DNA of 64,000 bases, from positions 1-64,000 of the forward strand of contig WRHM01000001.1 in assembly GCA_009783265.1 (NCBI GenBank), in the 5' to 3' direction. The notes under the pieces are model-generated. The model was not told the DNA's origin and searched no databases. It saw only the letters and a program-made list of their open reading frames with translations. This stretch comes from Oscillospiraceae bacterium. GTDB taxonomy: Bacteria; Bacillota; Clostridia; Oscillospirales; WRJC01. Made by a program: the position numbers and the translations under genes. Of the stretch, positions 1 to 10,880 are shown piece by piece (position 1 is the first letter of the stretch; the number at the start of each line of letters is the position of its first letter).

Positions 1-1066
<1,066 letters not shown>

Positions 1067-1366
1067 TTTCTCGTATTATCTCAACCTCTCGGTTGTTCTA
1101 ATCCCTTAGAGTTTCTTTCCTCTCAAGCTCTCGCTTGCGCTTGTTACGCTTTTTTCCGTAACTCTCCTGTGTAAAGTTTCCTGTTCAAAAGAATCTTTCT
1201 CGACGGAAACGCCTCTCCTCGAATATCTCTATCCGCTCTTCGTTGTTCCCACCTTTTCTTTCTCCTTGGTTCGTTGTTCGGTTTTCAAGGTTCCATTCCC
1301 TCCCGGGCTTATTGACACGCCTCAATGGCACTCAGCTCTATTCCCTCTCGCAAGGGCAGCTTGTCT

Positions 1367-1396
1367 ATTATATCATAAATCTATATCGTTTGTCAA
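1367..1396 (-). promoter_or_regulatory. rRNA operon promoter: TTGACA - 18 nt - TATAAT with extended TGA
   Basis: Minus strand reads TTGACAAACGATATAGATTTATGATATAAT upstream of the 16S leader. Confidence 0.8.
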
Positions 1397-1502
1397 GTTC
1401 TTTTTTTGTTTTTTTTAATTTTGTGTAATATATATATATTTACAATCATTTTATAAATATATATTATATATCTTGCACAAAATACGACATTATTATATAT
1501 TT

Positions 1503-3044
1503 TTATTGCTTTAATTTAAGCCTTTTGCCGTCATGCTCGTAAAAATCATTTTCAAGCAGTTTAATCAAATAACATAAATCATTTTTATTAAAATCCCCTG
1601 ATTCTTCAAATGCCTTAAAAAACGCTTCAAACGCGACTTTCTGAGACACCGGTTTGTCAAATAAATTATTTTTTCTCCAGTATTCCGCAAGAACCCTTAA
1701 TATCTCAAAAATATTTTCATATATATTATATATATAATTAAAACTTTTTATATATGCGCCTGAAAAATATCTTTTATATATTTTTTCTATATCGCGTAAA
1801 AAAATAATATCCTCAAAACTCATATATTTGTTTTGCAGCACAGTATACGGCGAATTTTCTTCGTATATATACCCATGAATCTCAGCTTCTTCCCGTATTC
1901 TTGTGCCGCGCAGCAGTTTTAAAAATCCTACCTGTATAAAATCAACTTTTGTTTTTTCGTATAATAAATTAAATCCGTTTATGAAACTTTCCAGATTTTC
2001 ATACGGCAGCCCCGTGATTAAATCCGCATGAACATGAATATTGTCAAAACTTTTGATTCTTGCGATATTTTCAAGTATTTGAGTTATATCAAAATTTTTT
2101 CTGCCTATTGCGTCAAGTGTTTTTGAATTTAAGCTTTGCACGCCGATTTCAAACTGAAATAAATTTTTCGGAGCGTTTTTTAATATATCAAAGCTATTCT
2201 CATCAAATAATACCGGATATATTTCGAACTGATACGGCAATAATTTTTTATTATATATTTTTTGATACTCTTTTGCGTGTTCAATTAAATTATTATATAT
2301 TTCATTTGTTCTTTTAATATCAAAATTAAACGTCCGGTCACAAAATTTTATTATATTTATTTTTGAATTTTCGCAGTCATAATATTTATTTTCGATGATT
2401 TTCAGTTCGTCCATAACTAAATCGACGCTCTTTGCCCGGACTTTTTTGTTATCTATGCCCGATAAGCAATATGAGCACCTAAACGGGCATCCCCTCGACG
2501 ATTCATAATATACAGTATGATAATTTTCGCAATTTTTATACAGATCCGATAAATAATTCTCCGTAGGGGCGACCCTTGCGGTCGCCTTTGATATATATTC
2601 GCGCAAATTTTTACGCGGGCGACCGCAAGGATCGCCCCTACAAAAAGATTTATACAATTCAAGCAAAGCCTGTTCGCCCTCGCCCTGTATCAGAAAATCG
2701 ACAAACGGATAGAGCGAATAAAATTCTTTTATATCATAAAAACTCACTTCCGGCCCTCCGAATACAATATATATTTCAGGCAAAAGTTTTTTTAAATTCC
2801 CGGCGAATTTCAGCATTTTTTCTATGTTCCAGATATAACACGAAAACCCGGTTATCTTTTTATCTTTTGAATTTTTATAAAGCTTATAAAAAATTTCGTC
2901 GTCTCTTTCGTTTATATTGCATTCCAGAACATCGCAGACCTGTGAATTTATACTTATATTTATATGCGCCGCAAGAGTTAAAACGCCAAGCGCATGATGC
3001 GCGAAAGACGCGTTTAGAGCGAATAAAAGCATATCGTTTTTCAT
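1503..3044 (-). CDS. B12-binding-domain radical SAM protein
   Basis: 513 aa ORF with radical SAM CxxxCxxC (SSRGCPFRCSYCLSG) and N-terminal B12-binding-like segment (FGGPEVSFYD). Confidence 0.85.
   Translation of the reverse strand: MKNDMLLFALNASFAHHALGVLTLAAHINISINSQVCDVLECNINERDDEIFYKLYKNSKDKKITGFSCYIWNIEKMLKFAGNLKKLLPEIYIVFGGPEVSFYDIKEFYSLYPFVDFLIQGEGEQALLELYKSFCRGDPCGRPRKNLREYISKATARVAPTENYLSDLYKNCENYHTVYYESSRGCPFRCSYCLSGIDNKKVRAKSVDLVMDELKIIENKYYDCENSKINIIKFCDRTFNFDIKRTNEIYNNLIEHAKEYQKIYNKKLLPYQFEIYPVLFDENSFDILKNAPKNLFQFEIGVQSLNSKTLDAIGRKNFDITQILENIARIKSFDNIHVHADLITGLPYENLESFINGFNLLYEKTKVDFIQVGFLKLLRGTRIREEAEIHGYIYEENSPYTVLQNKYMSFEDIIFLRDIEKIYKRYFSGAYIKSFNYIYNIYENIFEILRVLAEYWRKNNLFDKPVSQKVAFEAFFKAFEESGDFNKNDLCYLIKLLENDFYEHDGKRLKLKQ
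2563..2641. repeat. Palindromic repeat element inside a coding sequence
   Basis: Arms gtaggggcgacccttgcggtcgcc (2563-2586) and ggcgaccgcaaggatcgcccctac (2618-2641), one mismatch, about 30 nt loop. Confidence 0.85.
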
Positions 3045-3052
3045 AAATTTAT

Positions 3053-3874
3053 TTATATTTCCCCGATAAAACAGTCTATTTTCGCTTCCGGGAATTTATC
3101 GAGTATTTTTTCTTTCATAAACGGCAGGACGACTGCTTCAGTTTCAAAATGCCCGGCTGTTATTATATTCATATCAAACGATTCGTATGCGTCAAGAATA
3201 CCGTGGTATTTGCCCTCGCCGGTCAAAAAAGTATCCGCTCCCATTTTTGCCGCGGCTTCGGCGAAATCCATTCCGCCGCCCGACACTACCCCGATTTTTT
3301 TCACTTTTCCGCTTCGGCTTATGCAACTTATACCGAATTCAAAATCGCACGAAAAATTTATTTTATAAAATTTCCTCAGCGATTTTCTTAAATCACTTAT
3401 AAAATCAGATAAATTTATCTCTTTATCAAGAGTAACAAATCTGCCTATCGGGATATTTTCGTCCTGAAGCGCGTATAAAAACTCTGTTTTTTCAATATTA
3501 TCCGATTTATTTGAAATATTAAAAGCGTTTAACAGGCTGTCGTTCACCCCTCCGTTTACAGAATCAAGCCTTGTATGATAAGACGCGGCGCAGATATTAT
3601 GGCTTGCCAGCATTACGGCTTTTTTTATCGCGGTACTGCTCAAATCAAGTTTTTTCAGCGGCTCGTAAATCATAGGATGGTGCGACAATATACAGTTATA
3701 TCCGTTTGTTATCGCGTAGTTTATAACTTCAAACGTTATATCTACAACTGCCAGTATGCGCCTTATCTCAAGATCATAGTCAACGCAAACCTCAACTCCG
3801 TCTTTGTCCCCTGAAATCGACAGGCTTCTTGGAAACTGCTCGTCTAAATAATTTATTAAATCTTTAAATTTCAT
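3053..3874 (-). CDS. Nif3-like dinuclear metal center protein (YqfO family)
   Basis: 273 aa; ILSHHPMIYEPLKKL and GEGKYHGILDAYESFDMNIITAGHFETE motifs. Confidence 0.9.
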   Translation of the reverse strand: MKFKDLINYLDEQFPRSLSISGDKDGVEVCVDYDLEIRRILAVVDITFEVINYAITNGYNCILSHHPMIYEPLKKLDLSSTAIKKAVMLASHNICAASYHTRLDSVNGGVNDSLLNAFNISNKSDNIEKTEFLYALQDENIPIGRFVTLDKEINLSDFISDLRKSLRKFYKINFSCDFEFGISCISRSGKVKKIGVVSGGGMDFAEAAAKMGADTFLTGEGKYHGILDAYESFDMNIITAGHFETEAVVLPFMKEKILDKFPEAKIDCFIGEI

Positions 3875-3911
3875 GATTTTATATCCCTTTCACTTAAAAT
3901 TTTTATTTAAC

Positions 3912-3973
3912 TTTGTAGTTATACTCTCCCTGCCCTCTTTGGTAAAGAGGGCTTTGGAGATATGCACTACAAA
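3912..3973. repeat. Small palindromic element with nested hairpin
   Basis: Outer arms TTTGTAGTtATAcTCtCC / GGAGATATgcACTACAAA surround the hairpin GCCCTCTTTGGTAAAGAGGGC (3932-3952). Confidence 0.6.
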
Positions 3974-5229
3974 TCCTCTCTCTCCAACGCTTTCATCAAA
4001 CACAGTTTCCCCGATTCATAAGTCAGCCCGCCCTGCATATACGCGATATACGGCGGCTTTATCGGCGCGTCAGCCGAAATTTCTATAGACGAGCCCTGAG
4101 TGAACGACCCCGACGCCATTATTATTTTATTGTCATATCCCGGCATATCAGACGGTTCGGGGACAACATGCGAATCTATCGCAGACCCCGACTGTATTCC
4201 TCTGATAAAATTTATAAGTTTACTCTCGTCATTAAATTTTACCGTCTGGATAATATCATATCTTTCGTCGTAATATTTCGGGCTTACTTCATAGCCGATT
4301 TTTTCGTAAATATAAGCCGCGAGACACGCAGTTTTCAGGCTCTGCGCGACTACATGGGGAGCGAAAAACAAGCCTTTATATATATTTATAGTCTGTCCTA
4401 ACATCGCCCCAACTTCTGTCCCTACAAGCGGCGAAGTCAATCTATACGATGCGAGGTCGACTGCGTTTTTCGTTCCCGCGATATATCCCCCGTATTCCGC
4501 GATTCCGCCGCCGGGGTTTTTTATCAGCGACCCGATTATCATGTCCGCGCCGTAATACGCCGGCTCATGTTCTTCCACAAATTCGCCGTAGCAATTATCT
4601 ACTATTATATATATACCGGGATTTACCTGTTTAACAAGTTTGACAAGTTCCCCGATTTCACGCGAACTTATTGTCGCCCTGTCTTTATATCCTTTTGATT
4701 TTTGAACAAATACAACTTTTATTTTTTCGGTTTCCTCATAATCCTTCAAGCAGCCGGCAATCTCGTTCAAATCCAATTTATTATCGCGTAACTCTACCTG
4801 ACCGTACCGTATGCCGAAATCCGTCAGCGCGCCTATATCGTCTCCGCGTTCGTTGTATCCGATCACTCCCGTTAAAGTATCGTAAGGTCTGCCCGTGACT
4901 GACAGCATTATATCTCCGGGACGCAATAGCCCGAACAGTCCGATCGTTATGGCGTGCGTCCCCGAAACGATATGCGGTCTGACAAACGCCGCTTCGCTCT
5001 CAAAAACATCCGCCCATACTAAATCGAGCGCGTCCCTGCCTTTGTCGTTATATCCGTAGCCTGTGCTGTAATTAAAATGGCTGTCCGAAATTTTATGTTT
5101 TTGAAAAGCGTCTAAAACTTTTTTTTGATTTGCGAACGCAATTTTATCAATTTCCACGAAATACGGCAGAATTTCCGATTCCGCCCGTTCGATTAAGTTT
5201 TGTATTTTTGTTGTGTTTTTACGGCTCAA
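3967..5229 (-). CDS. Methionine gamma-lyase family protein (aluminium-resistance family, PLP-dependent)
   Basis: 420 aa; FNYSTGYGYNDKGRD..., SGTHAITIGLFGLLRPGD, IGSLIKNPGGGIAEYGGYIAG. Confidence 0.9.
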   Translation of the reverse strand: MSRKNTTKIQNLIERAESEILPYFVEIDKIAFANQKKVLDAFQKHKISDSHFNYSTGYGYNDKGRDALDLVWADVFESEAAFVRPHIVSGTHAITIGLFGLLRPGDIMLSVTGRPYDTLTGVIGYNERGDDIGALTDFGIRYGQVELRDNKLDLNEIAGCLKDYEETEKIKVVFVQKSKGYKDRATISSREIGELVKLVKQVNPGIYIIVDNCYGEFVEEHEPAYYGADMIIGSLIKNPGGGIAEYGGYIAGTKNAVDLASYRLTSPLVGTEVGAMLGQTINIYKGLFFAPHVVAQSLKTACLAAYIYEKIGYEVSPKYYDERYDIIQTVKFNDESKLINFIRGIQSGSAIDSHVVPEPSDMPGYDNKIIMASGSFTQGSSIEISADAPIKPPYIAYMQGGLTYESGKLCLMKALEREDL

Positions 5230-5752
5230 TTATTATCACCTCTTTATTTTTATACCTCGCGTAATCAATCGTGTTTTTCGTGCCGCCGCTTTCGCCGTCG
5301 ATATATACTGCGATCACAAGTTCAGAATTATCCACCATGTATATATTTCGCATCATCAAATCGCGCTTGCTGTAAACCCGGTTCATGCTTAGCATTCTTA
5401 TCGAGTCCGCACGCGTCAATATACTGCTGTATCTCCTGATTTCTTCACCCGGCCAGCTCTCTGTAAACGCGTAATTCGGCACGGCGCACTCCAATTTTAT
5501 ATAAGAATATATATTTTTTAACGACAGCACGATTTCAGCGCAAATCATATCCGCGCCCATCGCCATACCTGAGATAAATTTTTTATACCCTTCTTCGACA
5601 ATCAAACTCTCAAGCGTAAATTTTAATTTGGATTTTAAAGACACGCAGCGCAAATTATTTTCGTCATATCCCCACGGCAGGGCTTTTGGCCTGTGTCCTG
5701 TAAAACAACACGTTTTTATATTATCGTCTATTATGTTTATTTCATTTATCAT
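5219..5752 (-). CDS. SLOG-domain (YpsA/DUF1273-like) protein
   Basis: 177 aa; CCFTGHRPKALPWGYDE, FISGMAMGADMICAE, YIDGESGGTKNTIDYA. Confidence 0.85.
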   Translation of the reverse strand: MINEINIIDDNIKTCCFTGHRPKALPWGYDENNLRCVSLKSKLKFTLESLIVEEGYKKFISGMAMGADMICAEIVLSLKNIYSYIKLECAVPNYAFTESWPGEEIRRYSSILTRADSIRMLSMNRVYSKRDLMMRNIYMVDNSELVIAVYIDGESGGTKNTIDYARYKNKEVIIIEP

Positions 5753-5758
5753 AACGCA

Positions 5759-6931
5759 TTAAACCGTCTCCCATTTTCCGGTTTTATCTGATAAACGGGC
5801 TTTTTCAATTATTTTCTGCACGGCCGCTCCGTCGTAAAAACTCGGCGATATTTCACTCAGGCTGTTCTGATAAACGCCGTTTAAATATATATACATGCTG
5901 TGCATGTGAAACCTCACCCATCCGACAGGGGCTTTAGGCCCCGGGAAAACATTCCCCGGTTTAGGATATCTCTGAACGCACTCTATTTTAGTAAAGCCTT
6001 TTTCGCCGCCGTAATCGCCGTCGGGCTTGGTATTATCATAAAATTCAAGATAATTGGGCTGCATAATATTATATTTTACCGCACCTTTTTCGCCGTATAT
6101 CTCAAACGACAAATCAGAATTTGTGCCTGTCGCGAGTTTGCTTGCCTCGATTGAGCCTGTTGCGCCGCTTTTTAACTGCGCCGTGATATAAAAAGCCTCG
6201 TCTGCGTCAGTATGCCAATCTTGTCCGTCCATGCCTTTTCTGACGGGGAAAAATATCTGAGATTTCCCTGAGACTGAGATAATATCGTTTTCGCCGTTAT
6301 TCCCACAGCATAAAAATCTTACTAAATCTATAGCGTGCGAGCCTAAATCAAACAGAACGCCGCCGCCGTTTCCGGCAGTCTGTTTCCAGCCGGCGTTTTT
6401 ATTCAAGTCAATATTTGAATTATGCAGGTACGCGCACCGGAACGATATAATCTGCCCTAATTTGCCATCGCTTATAAGTTGTTTTGCTTTTAATACGGCA
6501 GGCGCAAATCTGTTGTGAAAAACCATAGAACATATCAGATTTTTTGTTTTGTTTATTTCTTCGAATTTTTCTATGACTTTATCAGCCTGTTCAGACGATA
6601 TTACAAGAGGTTTTTCGCAGTATATATTTTTTCCGGCTTCGAGGGCTTTTATCACAGTATCAAAATGATATATATTCGGCGTGCATATATCTATAACGTC
6701 GATTTCTTTATTTTTGAGTATTTTATCTATATCTGTTTCCGAGTTTAAAAATCCCCAGTTATTTTTGATTTGTTCGCCTTTTTGCTTATCTCTTGAACAA
6801 ATTGTGTGCAAAACAGCCTTAAACGGCAGATTTTCGTAAAAAAACGGCAAATTCGCGCTCGAATAGCTGTGCGTCCTTCCCATAAATCCTGTGCCGATAA
6901 CGGCTATATTTATATTTTTTCCGATACTCAT
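5759..6931 (-). CDS. Gfo/Idh/MocA family oxidoreductase
   Basis: 390 aa; AVIGTGFMGRTHSYS Rossmann motif and GKNIYCEKPLV. Confidence 0.9.
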   Translation of the reverse strand: MSIGKNINIAVIGTGFMGRTHSYSSANLPFFYENLPFKAVLHTICSRDKQKGEQIKNNWGFLNSETDIDKILKNKEIDVIDICTPNIYHFDTVIKALEAGKNIYCEKPLVISSEQADKVIEKFEEINKTKNLICSMVFHNRFAPAVLKAKQLISDGKLGQIISFRCAYLHNSNIDLNKNAGWKQTAGNGGGVLFDLGSHAIDLVRFLCCGNNGENDIISVSGKSQIFFPVRKGMDGQDWHTDADEAFYITAQLKSGATGSIEASKLATGTNSDLSFEIYGEKGAVKYNIMQPNYLEFYDNTKPDGDYGGEKGFTKIECVQRYPKPGNVFPGPKAPVGWVRFHMHSMYIYLNGVYQNSLSEISPSFYDGAAVQKIIEKARLSDKTGKWETV

Positions 6932-7914
6932 TCTTCACTCTCCATTCCTGATTCTTTTTCAGCTTCTTCAGATTCTTCAGTAAAATTCAAATCATATCTT
7001 GCGTTCATGTCGCTTATGTCTATATCGTTATATTCGAGCAGTTTCTTGGCGGCCGACGCTAACGGGATATGCGAATGCGTAGCTATATAAAACTGCCTCG
7101 GCTGCAATTCGGGAATTAAATTAATTTTATTCAAAAATCCGTTTCTTAAATCCTCGACTACAAAATCCTCGAGAATAAAGCCTACCCCCATGCCGCGCCT
7201 TATAAACTCAATTACTAAATCGCTTGTCGCAAGCTCGATTTCCGGATTGATCTCTACATTGTTCTTTTTGAAATAATTTTCGATGTATTGTCTTGTGCTC
7301 GTGCCGTTTTCAAGCATTATAAACGGATACTTCTGCAATTCTTTAACCGGGACTTTTTGTTTGTTTTTCAGTTCTTTAAAATTATCCCCGGCGACAAGTA
7401 TATCTTTTACCGACTTCACGCTTTTAAACTTAAAATTGGGATTGTTTAAATCCACAGGTTCGGAAACCGCTCCGAAATCTATCAGCCCCTGTTTCAAATG
7501 CTGCAAAGTTTCCGGCGTTGGGGTGTCTGTGATTTTGATTTTTACCAGCGGGAAATTCCTGTGGAATTTCTCGATTAACGGCAGCAGAAAAAATCTCAAT
7601 GTCATATCGCTTGCGCCGATATTTATTTCCCCGGCCTGAAGGGCGTTAAGTTCTTTAAGTTTTTCTTCGCCCACGTTTATGAGCGTGCATCCCTGTTTGA
7701 CATAATTATAAAGCATTGCCCCTTCGGTAGTCAGAGTCACGCCTTTCTGCGTTCTGAAAAAGAGCTTGGCGTTGAGGCTGTTTTCAAGCTGTTTTATTGC
7801 GAGGCTGACCGCGGGCTGGGAGACATATAACTGATTTGCGGCTTTTGATATGCTCTGGCATTCGACTATTTTGCAAAACATTTTATAATATTCGTAATTT
7901 GCCATATTCCCCAT
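6928..7914 (-). CDS. LysR family transcriptional regulator
   Basis: 328 aa; N-terminal HTH CQSISKAANQLYVSQPAVSLAIKQLENSLNAKLFFRTQKGVTLT. Confidence 0.93.
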   Translation of the reverse strand: MGNMANYEYYKMFCKIVECQSISKAANQLYVSQPAVSLAIKQLENSLNAKLFFRTQKGVTLTTEGAMLYNYVKQGCTLINVGEEKLKELNALQAGEINIGASDMTLRFFLLPLIEKFHRNFPLVKIKITDTPTPETLQHLKQGLIDFGAVSEPVDLNNPNFKFKSVKSVKDILVAGDNFKELKNKQKVPVKELQKYPFIMLENGTSTRQYIENYFKKNNVEINPEIELATSDLVIEFIRRGMGVGFILEDFVVEDLRNGFLNKINLIPELQPRQFYIATHSHIPLASAAKKLLEYNDIDISDMNARYDLNFTEESEEAEKESGMESEE

Positions 7915-8134
7915 TCACCTTTCCTAATATCTTACTTTTCAGTATATATAATATTTTCAAATATTTTTTGTATAATCTATTAACTTTCATTATAATTGTA
8001 TAAACTGTATAAAATAATAAACGACAGGAAAATTTACAAAAAGGCCTTTATTTTACATTGATTTTAATGTATAATAACAAAAATCAAAAAATAAGCCTTG
8101 TATTATTTTATTTTAAAATGGATTTAATATTTTT

Positions 8135-10036
8135 ATGATAAAAAATTTCTTTCGCAAATTAAAAAATATAATAAAAAATATACAAGAAAAGCAAAATAAA
8201 ATACCGGCTTTGATATTATGCCAGCTATATATAATTTTGCTCTCTTTTTCCGCGGTTTATTTTTCGTTTCATATCAGCAAAAACATTGAAATAAGCGCAC
8301 TTTTATGGCTATGGCAGCATAAATCAGTATCTTTTCTCTCGTTTTTTATTGTCTTTTCTGTCGCCGAACTCCTGTATCTGCTTACGTTTTATTTATATGT
8401 GCCTCTATTTACAGTATATCCGGCAGTTATTTTATTTGTTTTTACTAATTATATCAAAGTTTTTTACCGGAACGAAACTTTTGTGTTTACAGATTTATTA
8501 TTATTAAAAGAAACGGGGGATATTGCGGGAAATTACGAGATAAAACCCACTAACAGCGTATATTTCGCGATTTTAGTTTTTATATTTTTTATAATAGCCG
8601 CTATATTAATAAAACGGGTAAAAATCCCGCTGATTCCCAGAATCACTATTCCCATTGCCGGCGTAATTTTATTTGCGTTTTCTTTTAACAGTATTATTAT
8701 GTCGCCTAATTCGTATCTTGAAAAAAAATATCAGTCCACGACGTGGGACTTAAAAAAAGAATATTATGAAAACGGTTTTATTCTTGGGTTTGTCACCAGC
8801 TTTAAACGCAGTCTGGTTTTCGCTCCGGACAATTATTCCAAAAATGCAGTTTTATCAAGCGCAGAAGCCCTCGGTTATGACAATGCCAGCAGCGGCGAAA
8901 ACGGCGAATTTCCTGAAGAACTGCCTAATATTATTGTAATCATGAACGAATCTTACTGGGACTGCTATAATAATTTAACCGGCGTCGCGTATAATCAGGA
9001 CCCTATGGAATCAGTCAGGGATTTAATGGGCTCTCATGGTTCTGGCCAGCTTTTATCGCCGTTGTTCGGCGGGGGCACTTCAAATATAGAATACGAATTT
9101 CTTACCGGAAAAACTATTATGTTTTATCCCCCGAATTCTATAATATATCAGCAGTATATAACTAAAAAACAGTGGTCGCTCGCGTGGCATTTCAATGATT
9201 TGGGCTACAGCACATCCGCGATTCACCCGTATTATCACTGGTTCTGGAAAAGAAGCACAGTATTTCCGCTGCTTGGCTTTGAAAACATATATTTTGACAC
9301 AGACATGAAATATAATAGGCCGGAAGATAAAAAAGGCAGTTTTATTTCTGACCTGTCGCTTACAAACGAAATAATAGACAAATACGAATTATTGTCGGAT
9401 AACGGCAGAGTTCCCATATTTAATTTTTCTATATCTATGCAAAATCACGGAGGTTACTGGAAAGGCATATACAAAGAGCCTGACGTTCAAATTCATCTGA
9501 CTTCAGGAAACGGGGACAATAGCGACGATGTATGCGAGGTTTTCGGGGAAGGCATAAGATATGCGTCCGAAGCTTTTGTCGCGCTGACCGAATATTTTGA
9601 AAACATAAGCCGTCCCACTTATATTATCATGTTCGGCGATCACGCCCCTTCTTTTGCCAACAACAAATATTTATACGCGCTGGACGAAAACGCCGAATTA
9701 TATCCGGAAGATATATTAAACCAATATCTCACGCCTATTATAATATGGTCGAACACAGGCGAAAAAACCGGCAATATCGGAACTATAACCCCGATAATGC
9801 TGACTGTTGAGATATTTGATTTAACAGGACTGCCAAAGCCGCCGTATATTAAAATGCTTTCGGATATTAAAAGTACGACGTCCGGTTTCACTCCGCTATA
9901 TTATCTTGACGATAACGGTTCTGTCGTCGAGGGCGGCGAAGTAAAACAATCAATCGAAAAAATAATAGAAAACCTGCGCTATTGCCAATACGACGCGACT
10001 CTCGGAAAGAATTATGTTATTGACGAGTTTGAGTAA
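8135..10036 (+). CDS. LTA synthase family membrane protein (sulfatase fold)
   Basis: 633 aa; N-terminal TM helices, GGGTSNIEYEFLTG Thr active-site motif, MFGDHAP metal site. Confidence 0.9.
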   Translation: MIKNFFRKLKNIIKNIQEKQNKIPALILCQLYIILLSFSAVYFSFHISKNIEISALLWLWQHKSVSFLSFFIVFSVAELLYLLTFYLYVPLFTVYPAVILFVFTNYIKVFYRNETFVFTDLLLLKETGDIAGNYEIKPTNSVYFAILVFIFFIIAAILIKRVKIPLIPRITIPIAGVILFAFSFNSIIMSPNSYLEKKYQSTTWDLKKEYYENGFILGFVTSFKRSLVFAPDNYSKNAVLSSAEALGYDNASSGENGEFPEELPNIIVIMNESYWDCYNNLTGVAYNQDPMESVRDLMGSHGSGQLLSPLFGGGTSNIEYEFLTGKTIMFYPPNSIIYQQYITKKQWSLAWHFNDLGYSTSAIHPYYHWFWKRSTVFPLLGFENIYFDTDMKYNRPEDKKGSFISDLSLTNEIIDKYELLSDNGRVPIFNFSISMQNHGGYWKGIYKEPDVQIHLTSGNGDNSDDVCEVFGEGIRYASEAFVALTEYFENISRPTYIIMFGDHAPSFANNKYLYALDENAELYPEDILNQYLTPIIIWSNTGEKTGNIGTITPIMLTVEIFDLTGLPKPPYIKMLSDIKSTTSGFTPLYYLDDNGSVVEGGEVKQSIEKIIENLRYCQYDATLGKNYVIDEFE

Positions 10037-10068
10037 ATTTTTTGCGCTGCTATAGATTATTTTCTCTT

Positions 10069-10095
10069 GCCCTCTTTCGTAAAGAGGGCTTTTTT
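10069..10095 (+). terminator. Rho-independent terminator-like hairpin
   Basis: GCCCTCTTTCGTAAAGAGGGC followed by TTTTTTATTT. Confidence 0.75.
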
Positions 10096-10130
10096 ATTTC
10101 TTTCCGTTTCGCAAAAAATATTTTTTAAAT

Positions 10131-10203
10131 TTCGTAATTACGTATTGACAAAATTAAAATTGTGTGTTATGATAATTATGTAATAGCGCAATTACGTAAT
10201 TTA
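10131..10203 (+). promoter_or_regulatory. Promoter (TTGACA-17-TATGAT at 10145-10173) flanked by palindromic operator-like sites
   Basis: CGTAATTACG (10133-10142), ATAATTATGTAAT (10172-10184), AATTACGTAATT (10190-10201). Confidence 0.7.
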
Positions 10204-10239
10204 AAATTTTATTTAGTTATTTTATGGAGGTAAATTTAT

Positions 10240-10815
10240 ATGGAAAGAAATCTTGAAAATGAAATCGACGAGTTAAAAAATCAGCTAAAAGAAATAAAAG
10301 AGTTGCTTATTTCAAGAAAAGAACCAAAAATAGGGGAATGGAATCCCGAAAATGAAAAAAAGATTGATGACGTAAGAGAATGGGCTAAAGAAACAAATAA
10401 CGAATTAGGCGCAATGTTTTATTATGGCTTTTTTTCGAGAGAACATTACGGAGCAAAGTGGGATTTACGCGATGGTATAAATGATCTTATGAATATGCCG
10501 CAGGAGAAACTTTCGGTTGTTTTATCATCCCTCGGCAATCAACAACGCTGGGAAATTCTGTGCGCCCTCTTAAAAAAGCCTATGACCGTTGCGCAAATCA
10601 TGGAAGAGTTTGACATGAAAACGAGCGGCAAAGCATATCATCATCTTAAAAGTTTGATAGCGGCAGATTTGTTGGAGGAAGTTAAAGATAAAGATGTTGA
10701 AAAAGGATCATATTCAGTAAAGGGACATAGAGTAGCGGGAATTATACTTGTATTGACAGGAGTTCAAAAACTAACTGACACGGTATATAGTAGCGGCGAA
10801 TGGAATTTAGAATAA
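10240..10815 (+). CDS. ArsR-like winged-helix transcriptional regulator
   Basis: 191 aa; LSSLGNQQRWEILCALLKKPMTVAQIMEEF...GKAYHHLKSLIAADLLEE. Confidence 0.8.
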   Translation: MERNLENEIDELKNQLKEIKELLISRKEPKIGEWNPENEKKIDDVREWAKETNNELGAMFYYGFFSREHYGAKWDLRDGINDLMNMPQEKLSVVLSSLGNQQRWEILCALLKKPMTVAQIMEEFDMKTSGKAYHHLKSLIAADLLEEVKDKDVEKGSYSVKGHRVAGIILVLTGVQKLTDTVYSSGEWNLE

Positions 10816-10827
10816 AACAAAAATCAC

Positions 10828-10856
10828 GGGCGGCATTAAATGCCGCCCGCCTTTTG
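10828..10856. terminator. Hairpin terminator between convergent genes
   Basis: GGGCGGCATTAAATGCCGCCCGCCTTTT. Confidence 0.8.
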
Positions 10857-10880
10857 TATTATTTATCTTTATTTATCTTT

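Noticed and set aside
2453-2662. ORFs 2453..2662 (-) and 2576..3046 (+) containing VGAILAVARVK / RPYKK-type peptides
   Set aside because: Alternate-frame readings of the palindromic element and the radical SAM gene, not separate genes.
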